Source: Beroe ovata
Taxonomy: Eukaryota > Ctenophora > Nuda > Beroida > Beroidae
Direction: 5' to 3'
Length of the DNA: 24,204 bases
NCBI GenBank assembly: GCA_946803715.1
Contig: CAMPET010000131.1
Location: 143,832-168,035 of the forward strand
Shown here: piece after piece, positions 1 through 8,233 of the stretch
Layout: each line of letters begins with the position of its first letter
Position numbering within the stretch: position 1 is the stretch's first letter
Notes under the pieces: generated by a model
What the model was told of the DNA's origin: nothing
The model's database searches: none
Seen by the model: only the letters and a program-made list of their open reading frames with translations
Translations under genes and position numbers: made by a program

Positions 1-20
1 CACACACACACACACACACA
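1..20. repeat. CA dinucleotide microsatellite (cut by window edge)
   Basis: The window opens with ten perfect CA units. The array continues off the left edge, so its true length is unknown. Confidence 0.9.
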
Positions 21-114
21 TACTGCGTCACTCTCTCTATCACTGTTGCCACGCAAGGTTATAGAAAGCTAGCCCTGCTGTTGCAGCTGCACAGTACTAG
101 TCACGCGCATTCAC

Positions 115-207
115 CACGTGACCGCTATACAACGTATACTGCGCTCCTATTGGCTATGAGACTGTGCGAGCCGCGTGATTGGATAGCGCCTCAGCAATTA
201 TTTCAAA
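115..207 (+). promoter_or_regulatory. Candidate cell-cycle type promoter: E-box, two inverted CCAAT boxes, CHR-like element
   Basis: CACGTG lies at 115-120. Two inverted CCAAT boxes (ATTGG) lie at 149-153 and 178-182, 29 bp apart, and TTCAAA (reverse complement of the CHR core TTTGAA) lies at 202-207, about 24 bp below the second box. There is no TATA box. A pyrimidine-rich stretch at 228-247 could hold the start site. Paired CCAAT boxes at roughly helical spacing followed by a CHR are known from animal G2/M genes bound by NF-Y and the MuvB/DREAM complex. The motifs are seen directly; their function here is inferred. Confidence 0.45.
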
Positions 208-263
208 CTGCGCGCGCTAGCTAGCTGCCATCTCTCCCTCTCTCTCTGTGCTCATTTCTGGTG

Positions 264-956
264 ATGTTTCTTCGTACTTCGTGTTGTCGCAGTTTCTCTA
301 GTAAGATGCCGAAGCGGAAAATACTGCGATCCCCTGCAGCTGCTGATCTGTCACCTCGACTAGACATGTACTACCGATCCACAAAAGAGAGGAGGGTTGC
401 CAGCGACTCTCCTGCCAAACACCACCGCTCTCGCACCTCCTCTGACATCAGGAAGTTTGTCCTGAAATCACCACCGTGTAACTTGCCGGATCCACCGACC
501 ATGAAGCGAATCGGAGTGCCACTCAGACGTGTCAATCTTAACAGTGTATTCACCCACATGTCTGCAAACACGTCCACTGGATTAGCGGGATCTAAACGGA
601 AATCACTCCACGAACACTATGAGAGGGGAGCAAAGTATGGCAAGACCGACCACCCCAGCTCCGAGGAACCGTCCTGTTCAGAAGTAGGGTCAGATGAAGA
701 AACTGAGGTGTCTTCAGCCCCGGTAGTTTCGGCAGTGTCCTATAAAACTGAGCTCCCGTCACAAGACAGCGCATGCCCTCCTCCCTGTATAAAGAGAAGG
801 TGGAAAAGCAAGCAGTGTTTGCAGCCTGGAGTCAAGCTGTTTGACTCACCAGTACAGGGACCCGCTGCGGGCCCCTCCAAGATCCAGCTTATGTGTCGGA
901 AACTGTGGTTCAGCTCTAGCTCTCCTCCCTGCAGTCAGATTGATGCTCCTTCATGA
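264..956 (+). CDS. Unrecognised basic Ser/Pro-rich protein, possible cell-cycle regulated CDK substrate
   Basis: An uninterrupted frame of 230 codons ending in TGA. The first ATG is at 264 (G at -3); a second in-frame ATG at 306 (A at -3) starts MPKRKIL and may be the real start. I do not recognise the family. The protein is basic and low in hydrophobic residues, so it is probably largely disordered and nuclear (KRK and KRRWK clusters). It has at least six S-P dipeptides, including SPAK and LSPR, which fit CDK phosphorylation. It also has an acidic SDEETE patch, a minimal RxxL (RVNL), and a C-terminal RKLWF matching the RxLxF cyclin-docking pattern. The first ~25 residues are the least certain. 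No splice signals are needed, so it appears to be a single-exon gene. No AATAAA occurs in the ~650 bases after the stop. The upstream CCAAT/CHR layout supports a cell-cycle role, but that role is inference. Confidence 0.6.
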   Translation: MFLRTSCCRSFSSKMPKRKILRSPAAADLSPRLDMYYRSTKERRVASDSPAKHHRSRTSSDIRKFVLKSPPCNLPDPPTMKRIGVPLRRVNLNSVFTHMSANTSTGLAGSKRKSLHEHYERGAKYGKTDHPSSEEPSCSEVGSDEETEVSSAPVVSAVSYKTELPSQDSACPPPCIKRRWKSKQCLQPGVKLFDSPVQGPAAGPSKIQLMCRKLWFSSSSPPCSQIDAPS

Positions 957-2022
957 ACTAAACTCTCATTTGTCAATTTTGTAATATAGCTGATGTTATG
1001 TTAATGTAATATTTATTCTTGCATGTGCTTCGATAGTTCTATTTGTGTGCGTGTATGTGTGAGTGTATTAATGCGTGAGTCTGTGTGTTTGCGTGTCTGT
1101 GTTTGTGTGACTGTGTGCGAGTGATTGATGAAGATTTGACAAATCTTGATAATGATATTGGGGGGATATTGTTAGGGCTCTTCATTGGGAACCTACTGTC
1201 ATTTTGTTTTTCCGTTTATTATATGTTTCAGTTAACGAATTCAGATATAGTGAATCAAATTATGTGATTTATTATGCGGTGAGTTGGATGGATACAACCA
1301 TCCCAAACAATCATATTCATAACCTGTGTTTTCCATCTTTGTCGCAGTTATCCTGGTCACGCCTATTAGAAATGAAATATTCGTGATATCCACTTTTCAT
1401 CAGAATTAGGACAACTTAAATGTCCAATTATTTATCACAACGGACACCAGGATATGCAGGGCTTTAACATGCATCAATAGCATGAATAGATCAATCCATA
1501 ATACGCGTGTCATCAGTCATGATGCTTGCTTGAACTCTTGTCATACCATTTCAAGTTCCTATAAGTATAAGTAACAGTAAGTTTATATAACACCTTTTCA
1601 TCGAGAACTCGCTATAACATCAATAAAAACTCTGATAATTCGGGAACAGCTCGTCAGGCATATGCTCATGTTGCCGGCCAGGTTTGAAATTTGCGGCGTG
1701 TTTCCCGCCCTCCTATCAAGTTACCATGTAGCTGAATACATATTGCTAAACACAGCTGGTGTCGTTTATCACACTGTACGCGCCGGCACACAATACACAG
1801 AGTCAGGTTACACGTATTTTCGTAACCGCACCTCCCGATGTAGACAATCACAAAGTGAATGATGTTTCACACTGATGGATGCAGTGCTATGCATTCTGTA
1901 CAATTTGCATTATTGGTGAAGAGTCTGAGATTTTTGGTGAGGATTTGTATGTCCCATAAATATAATTTCCATAGCTCAGCACCTTTGCCTTTGATTGGCA
2001 TAGTACCATGGGTACCGACATT
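957..2022. other. Non-coding flank of gene 1
   Basis: No convincing exon is seen on either strand. A degenerate TG-rich stretch covers about 1040-1125 (TGTGTG with A and C interruptions). The short open frames near 1085-1386 and 1662-1862 overlap on both strands, lack recognisable domains and are read as chance. Confidence 0.6.
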
Positions 2023-2071
2023 CAAATAGTATGATACCTATGCGTTGAGCGCCTAGGTATCATATTATTTG
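2023..2071. repeat. Long hairpin, 22-nt arms with 5-nt loop
   Basis: Arms 2023-2044 and 2050-2071 pair along their full length with one mismatch (2041:2053) and one G-T wobble (2029:2065) around the loop TTGAG. The 11-bp core TATGATACCTA / TAGGTATCATA is perfect. It could be a fold-back element remnant or a small-RNA hairpin. No flanking direct repeat was seen. Confidence 0.8.
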
Positions 2072-2773
2072 TGTTCATAGTCATGAGGGATAATGAGGAC
2101 TGAGAGTGAGGCACACGTTGCTTGGCGATGCTAGGCCCAGCTGACGAGTGACTCGATGACGATAGGTACTCAAAATATAACTACTGTATAGTATATAGTA
2201 GCACTATAATAGCACTACTACTGTACTACTACTTTATAGTATTGCACAGCTCGTGATGGCCCGCCAAAATTCAAATTTCGAAAACCGAGCGCATTCTCAA
2301 GCTGCTCCCATGTGACGACAGCTCTGCTATTGCACTGTTCCTAGCTTCTGTCAACATACTATAATAGTCCCAAACTGATATGGCACTACAGCACCAAGCA
2401 CATGTCCAGACTAATAGACCATGTCCATTGGACACTGTCCAATTCCAAAGCGAGTAGCGACTGTACACACATTGAGTTTTCACTGTTTTGCCGGCTTAAT
2501 TGGGTTTTCAAATGATCGCCATTGTTTTACCATTATCGGTAATATGTGTTCACTGAACAAGAGCATTTTAGTGTTTTTGACCATAGTACACCAATGGACA
2601 CAAGTGCCCATTATTTATCATTATGAAGGTAGGTGCCTAAAACTTAAAATGGACACAATGGACGTCGATACCATTACCTATCTTCCTCACGTTAGTCACA
2701 CGATGGCACACACAAGGCGAGATCGAGATTCGAGAAACAGTAGATGTACAGTCACACGCAATTCACTCCTAAT

Positions 2774-2950
2774 TTACTAAATTCATTGCCCTAATGTTAT
2801 GAAAATTCTTATTTTTGTGATTGTCATTATTTTGGTAAAACAGACATGAATTTAGTAAGAGACAAGAATTTAGTTCGAGTGTACATGAAATTCATGATGA
2901 ATTATTGGTGTACATGAATTTAGTACATATGCATGAATTTAGTACCAACA
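2774..2950. repeat. 13-bp inverted repeats and a scatter of ATGAATTTAGTA copies
   Basis: TTACTAAATTCAT at 2774-2786 is the exact reverse complement of ATGAATTTAGTAA at 2846-2858, bounding an 85-bp AT-rich segment. The same ATGAATTTAGTA sequence recurs as near-copies within the next ~90 bases (about 2863, 2912 and 2931). This may be a small MITE plus partial copies, or local amplification. Confidence 0.6.
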
Positions 2951-2975
2951 TCAACATGATGATGAATAGTACGCG

Positions 2976-3090
2976 TTGTAGGATTTCACCCTACCCTTGC
3001 TGGCGGGATTTTATCCCTGGCAAGGGCGGATTTATCCCGTCGGGGCGGATTGAAAATCGCGCGCACCGACGGTAGGGTAAAATCCTACAA
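2976..3090. mobile_element. MITE copy 1 (TTGTAGG family)
   Basis: The terminal inverted repeats are TTGTAGGATTTCACCCTACC and GGTAGGGTAAAATCCTACAA, 20 bp with one mismatch. The interior holds nested GGGATTTTATCCC-type hairpins. This copy is 115 bp, about 20 bp longer than the copies at 12494 and 13159, owing to an extra GGATTTATCC-type segment. Its flanks show only a degenerate repeat (TAGTACGCG / TAGTAGACG, offset by 2 bases), so it may be the oldest copy. It has no coding capacity. Confidence 0.8.
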
Positions 3091-3231
3091 TATAGTAGAC
3101 GGCCAAATAGTTTACCCATGGACGTTTTGAGACGTTTGCGCAGGGAAGCGCCGTTAGACCAATCACAATGCAGAATTAAGTCACGTGACTAGCGCGCGCT
3201 CCTCACTAGTGGGAGCTAGCATATGTCAGCG
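3091..3231. promoter_or_regulatory. Possible promoter region (CCAAT, CACGTG palindrome, GC-rich)
   Basis: A GC-richer island in AT-rich surroundings holds a CCAAT box (GACCAATCAC), the 10-bp palindrome GTCACGTGAC and the palindrome AGCGCGCGCT. The motif set resembles the region upstream of the gene at 264. No transcript is proved. Confidence 0.3.
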
Positions 3232-3282
3232 ATGCAGAGATTTCAGGGGTATTTGAATTCAAGAAAATTGAAAAAAAGACTT
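3223..3282 (+). CDS. Possible first coding exon of an unidentified gene
   Basis: In-frame ATGs at 3223 and 3232 lie just below the candidate promoter. They open a short basic reading frame (ends SRKLKKRL) that stops at a good donor, CTT|GTAAGG, after 3282. I could not find a following exon with confidence, so this is a weak call based only on position, ATG and donor. Confidence 0.2.
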
Positions 3283-3299
3283 GTAAGGAAGTTGTTGAT

Positions 3300-4110
3300 G
3301 ATATAGAAGTCATTTAGAGTCTGATGTAACAACATAAAGAACCTTCCAAATTCTGAATTCATAATGAGTTGTATTGAAGTGAAAGTATGAGAACATTGCT
3401 GTCATTCCAATAAAGAGAGTTCCATTTCATGCACACCATGCATGAGAAATAATAATTTGACAAAAATTGATGAAATTATGTGCTTTGCACTTCAGATGGC
3501 AAGTTTATATCCGCGCCTTCCATACATGACAATGAAAACATGTTAGGAGATTGCCTAAAACTACAATAATGTCCACCACGTCATCTTTCGAACTAATTGG
3601 TCCTTATTCAAACGGAAATCATTTCCAAAGACAGCAATGCACATGATTGACAGTAATTGATAGATGCTGTCACTATCATCACATCCTTGTTCAATTTCCC
3701 TCCTCTGCTAACCAGGCTCCCAGGGCACGGCAGATGTCTCTCATCTACTTGACCACTGGTCAGGTTGACCACTGTTTTCTTGACAACGCAGCGGTCCGGG
3801 CTGCTCTTTCTTTCAACTTCTTNCAAAGTATTTTTACAAGCCATATTATTATAAGTATAAATTTATTTATTTAGTCTCCAATGATGCCAACACTCAACAG
3901 GCTATACTGATTTTGTAATAATAATACTAATAAAAATAAAACTAATAATAAGCACCACTAAGTGGTATTTATTGCAGGAATAATGTTTTCATAGTGAGGA
4001 AAAAGTGTGTCAATCTGAAGTCAGGAAGTCTGCCTCATCATTAGGGGCAGCAGTGATGTGTGCATGTGATATGCCTGTTACATGCCTGTCATATGCCAAT
4101 GTTTTATACC
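3300..4110. other. Region without a supportable gene; single N at 3823
   Basis: AT-rich sequence with short overlapping frames on both strands (3608-3874) that match no family I know. A single ambiguous base at 3823 interrupts them. Nothing firm is seen. Confidence 0.5.
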
Positions 4111-4114
4111 TGTT

Positions 4115-4417
4115 TCAATGAGTTACACTTATCACATAACTTTTTGTAGACGGGATGGATGTCACATGTTTGTTATTGAGATGTTTGGCGATCGTTTTCC
4201 AAGCATGGGTCTGAGTCTGCTTGGCTGCAGGTCCATACTTCCTAAAGATATGATAACAGTCTTTCACATCACAATAAAATTGTATCAGCAATGCTTCGAG
4301 TGATGTTGACCATTTGAAATTCCTATTTGGCTGTTTTAAGATAATTATTTTCTTCTTTTCTGTATCCTTGATGAGCAACTTGTCAAACTTGATGTTTTCG
4401 AGTTCCAAACTGGCTGT
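4115..4417 (-). CDS. Possible exon with a Myb/SANT-like DNA-binding domain
   Basis: The minus-strand frame gives about 100 residues. The stretch beginning FKWSTSLEALLIQFY and ending HAWKTIAKHLNNKH has the spacing of a Myb/SANT-like helix bundle: a Trp in the first helix, a hydrophobic helix, then a second Trp before IAxxL. Such domains occur in transcription factors and in the accessory protein of Harbinger-type transposons. No ATG opens it, and an in-frame stop lies just upstream, so it would be an internal exon (a possible acceptor CACAG is near 4417). Other minus-strand stretches with coding-like composition lie near 4680-4740 and 4750-4850, but I cannot join them. It may be a pseudogene or a chance frame. 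Confidence 0.3.
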   Translation of the reverse strand, partial: TASLELENIKFDKLLIKDTEKKKIIILKQPNRNFKWSTSLEALLIQFYCDVKDCYHIFRKYGPAAKQTQTHAWKTIAKHLNNKHVTSIPSTKSYVISVTH

Positions 4418-4514
4418 GCAAGTTCTCAGTAAAACATTGCTCTCCAGGATATTTTATCTGCATTTCTCGCTTCTATGATAGTTCTGATGAAGCTGTCGTC
4501 ATAGGTAGGGTTTT

Positions 4515-4612
4515 CATCTAGATATTATCTAGATAAGATTCTCTAGATAATTAGCTAATTTTCTTTGTCTATTTATCTAGATGATTTCTACTAGATATCT
4601 AGATAATTTTGA
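4515..4612. repeat. Cluster of TCTAGATA palindromic motifs
   Basis: ATCTAGATA/TATCTAGAT-type palindromes occur about six times in 100 bases of AT-rich sequence and can fold on each other. The cluster may be a simple-sequence patch or a decayed fold-back element. Confidence 0.5.
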
Positions 4613-7070
4613 AATCCCTTTCTCTGGAGAAATTTTGGGAAAAAAGGGCTGAAATTCCTCAAAAATAGCTTGATTTTAGGCACTGCAAATGTATGATCAG
4701 CAGATTTTGATTCTTCATACTCCACCTTAGCAACTGATACTACTTCTTGAGTTTTTTACAAACAGAATTGATCGAGCCAGGACCTACAGATGCCTCAACT
4801 CTATAGATTTCACTTTTTGAGTTGGGAGCTTCAGACTCATAGGTTTTATGAATATAAAAAATGGGCTTTGAGTGTAAACTTTTTGCTTTGTGTAAATTGG
4901 GTTTGGTTTTTGCAACAAATGTATACATATATCTCCCAAGAAAACATATATGTGTGGCTGGAATATGACAGCATCTTGGAAGCATCCATGAGGGCTGCTA
5001 TCTTTCCATGATTCCCTAATCTGAATTGAAACAGGCAACTACCTAACATTTTACCTATCTAAAATTGCAGCAACTCAGTCTTGTCCTGATAGTTTTGTCC
5101 TGATAGTTTCGAGGACTTGGTTACTTTCCTTGACACAAACTACCTACATGCAACTGCTACTCCTTTGAAAATGGCATCTTGTGATGAGTGTTGTAAGTTG
5201 TTTCACTTTTTAAACTGCTTAATGGTAATCCCTACTATTCAATGGAATAAATCTCTGAATGTGTGCTCAGGTTCAAGCTGAACCAATTTAAAGAGATTTA
5301 GCTACTGTAAAAACAAAGGTATCTTGCATTTTGTGACAATTATCAGCCCTGTGTGATCTGAAACTATTGTGCTACCAACAGGAGCAAGATGATGAATTAC
5401 CTCTACATTCTAATCTTACCTTCTAATAATCAATTTGTTCCATCTTGGTGTCTGAGGTAATGATCCAAAGTCTGAGGTAATGTCTCGATAATTAACTAAG
5501 GTGACAAATCAACTTTAAAATGGCTTGACTTATCAGAGTGAGATTCTGGTGAAAACAGCTTTCTAACAGAGAGAGAAGATTTTTTGGGCATGACCCTCAA
5601 AGGGATGGCCCTCAAAGATGTTGGTTCATGGAAATGTGTGGCAATGGCAAACTTAATTTATACTTGGATTATCACTGACCATCAGACCTTACTTATGTGT
5701 TACACTAGAATTATTATACTGCACAGTAGAAAAATGATTTCACAGATCAATGAATATCCACTGATTGGAATACCCAACTCATACAGCCGCAAAGTGTACA
5801 GCGTCATGTGATCCTCCCAAATTAGGCATTTGGTTATTGCAGATGTGTAGTGTGTACTATATAGGAAACTACCATGACCACCTATCCATTATCCATTTCT
5901 TACCCGAGATTTAGTATCACTAGTTCCTAACTCAAGAAGTAATATCCCCAGCTCCCAACTTGAAGTGTAACTGGGAAGTTTGCTTCTCCAGTGACATATT
6001 TTCCCTCTGATTTGAGCGGAATTGCTATCGGTACAAACAAATTACTATCTATTGAAGTCATGTGTGCATGTGGAGAGGTCCACCCTAAATTGAAAAATCT
6101 GCCTGTTGAGTCCAGTGCTCAAGAGTTTTGCGGTGCAGAGTCGGGACCCAGCAGCAGTTCACCAGGGGCCAGAGGTAAGATGTGGCCAGTAAGTAACATA
6201 GCTTCAAATGATCAAGAGCAGTTCCGGTGTTATAGTAACATGTGTTATTTTGGGTGTTTTACCTACACTTTTCGTATTATGGGGAGTCCAACTAGCAACA
6301 GTCAATCTGGAATTCTTTAGGCAAGTGACCGGATGGCCGCTTTTTGTTATATCAAAAATTTTGTCTAAAGAGGGGTCTTAGCACATAACTTCCAGAGAGG
6401 AACATTTTGCTGACAAATTAGATAAAATATTTGAATACCTTTCAAGTCAACAACACGAATTCTGATCCAAATAATCTACCTCTCGTACCTCTCGTAGGTT
6501 TTTGCTGGAAATCGAGCTAGACCGTCTGTTGTAGACCACCTGTGCTCCAGTCCAGTAGCGAGTTTGTATTGGGAGTTGTATACCCGGGTACTGGGGGTTG
6601 ATCTGGATAAGTGCTCAAGATGTGGGATGTCATGAAATTGGTTATTTCTTTCTCCAATCAACTTATTTCATGTGATGTGTGCTGTGATAATGATATCTGT
6701 AGCCAAACAAGTGAGCAATGCGCATATCATGGACTGATTATAGCCCGGCTATCCTTGATGTTTGTTAGGCTCGGGAGGCTCAAGATATTTTGGGTATATC
6801 TAACTATGGGAACTATAGTTATGTTTCTGATTCATTTTTCTCGCCTGTTTTTACTTCGTTATTTCTCGCTATATTTTTCGTGTCTTTTCTATAGCTTTAA
6901 GTTTATGGTCGTCCCCTGTTTCCACTTTCACAGTTTTACCCCCTCCCTTTCCGTGTTGTACTTACTTTTCTCTTGTTTCCTGTCTGCATCATCTCTATTC
7001 CTCCCGCTCCACACTTATTTCTTTTTTCCCTTTGTTGGTAAAAAATAACTCACCCTCTCAAAAAAATTCC
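4613..7070. other. Long region without a supportable gene
   Basis: Minor direct duplications are visible: TTGTCCTGATAGTTT twice near 5085-5110, and GTCTGAGGTAATG twice near 5450-5482. The best isolated exon candidate is about 6040-6176 on the + strand. It gives an open, cysteine- and serine-containing frame that ends at a good donor (CCAGAG|GTAAGA), but it matches no known family. The long open frame at 6611-7048 is a T/C-rich stretch giving a Phe/Leu/Ser-rich translation and is judged non-coding. Confidence 0.5.
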
Positions 7071-7114
7071 CCTTTCATGGTAACATATTTATTAGTAATT
7101 AAAGAGCTTTCCTC

Positions 7115-7204
7115 GGATGGCAGAATTATCAGTCGAGGGCGATGCCCGAGCTGATAATTGGAGTTGAATCTGAGACCGAAGGTCGAGGATTTTACGAGCC
7201 ATCC
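7115..7204 (+). other. Potential branched RNA/DNA fold
   Basis: GGATGGC (7115-7121) pairs with GCCATCC (7198-7204). They enclose a hairpin AATTATCAG/CTGATAATT (7124-7132 with 7151-7159), whose tip pairs GGGC-GAT-GCCC, and a second hairpin GACC-GAA-GGTC (7174-7184). It is not a recognisable tRNA because no T-loop sequence is present. Confidence 0.4.
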
Positions 7205-7469
7205 ACTCCGTCCACGAATGATACGTTAATTGCTTGTTACCAATTATTAATTACCATACACAGCGATAATTCCTGTCCATGACGGGTGATAGTGTAATTT
7301 TCAGCAGCATTATTCGGATAGAAGTTGTAAAATTTATTATTATCACACTTTCCGTTGTTTACTCACGTGACTGTCCAATGTCCATAAGCCGCGCGAGGAT
7401 GCCCGAGCTGATAATTGGAGTTGAATCTGAGACCGAAGGTCGAGGATTTTACGAGCCATCCACTCCGTC
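7141..7469. repeat. 72-bp exact direct repeat ending at an N
   Basis: 7141-7212 and 7398-7469 appear identical. The second copy stops at the single N at 7470, where sequence similarity is lost. This fits a contig join as well as a genomic repeat. Confidence 0.85.
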
Positions 7470-7470
7470 N

Positions 7471-8070
7471 TGTTACAATTCTTGTTACAAGTGGCGGTCA
7501 ATTTGAGGGATACTCTGAGGTCATGAAAATGGTGACATGTGCCATATCTCGACTTCTATAAAAGCTAGGTGCACCAAATTTTGCAGGCGTGTCAAGGAGG
7601 TCGAAACTAAGAAATACAAATTATCAGCTGACAATTTGGCCCAAATTTCCGTGAATTATACCCCTTTTTCGTCATTTCACTGGCTATTACAGTGAAAGTC
7701 ACGACCGCCCTCCTGAGTAGTGAAGATGGTCAGAGATGCATTTTTATGACATAGTTTCATGTTTTGAACAGTTAACAGTCGAATTCGAGCACATTTGGGG
7801 CATTTTGAAAATTTTCGTCATGGTGACACCACGGTGTCACCAAGATGTCAACATGTCATCATGCGCTTCAAAATCACTTTCGGCATCCTCTTATGCAATC
7901 CTACAATAACATTGAGTCAGTCAAAGTCGGCAGAACTCGTTAAAATGCCCCATATTTGCCACTTCATTTTGTTACAAGTGCCGGTCAATTTGGGGATTCA
8001 TCTACTGAGAAGTGTCATTTTCCCCCCATTTTGTTGTTGAAGGACACAAATTGTTATCATTTACTGCGTC
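7471..8070. other. Non-coding region upstream of the saposin gene
   Basis: A ~27-bp sequence (TTGTTACAAGTGSCGGTCAA core) occurs near 7486 and again near 7970 as imperfect direct repeats about 485 bp apart. A hairpin GGTGACAC / GTGTCACC lies at about 7820-7842. No gene is seen. Confidence 0.5.
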
Positions 8071-8077
8071 AGGATTG

Positions 8078-8210
8078 TGCGCGCGTTGCGCGCGCATGCA
8101 TAGTTAATAATGGTGTCTGAACCAATAATTACTTGTGTCTACTATTGGAAGCTCTAGGCTCCAGGGGCATGTCAGTCCGGTGATAAGATTTACAGAACTC
8201 ACTCTTATCT
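8078..8210 (+). promoter_or_regulatory. Candidate promoter of the saposin gene
   Basis: An inverted repeat TGCGCGCG-TTG-CGCGCGCA lies at 8078-8096. Two GATA-factor type sites follow: TGATAAG at 8181-8187 and CTTATCT (AGATAAG on the minus strand) at 8204-8210, 24 bp above the start codon. GATA factors drive endodermal and digestive genes in many animals; use here is inferred. Confidence 0.35.
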
Positions 8211-8233
8211 CTCTATTAGGTCAAGTCGTCAAG

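Noticed and set aside
6611-7048. 145-codon + strand frame that looks like a membrane protein
   Set aside because: The hydrophobicity comes from a T/C-rich low-complexity stretch, with no regular transmembrane pattern or family resemblance.
7115-7204. tRNA gene
   Set aside because: The 7-bp closing stem is tempting, but no T-loop, anticodon-arm or internal-promoter box sequence fits.
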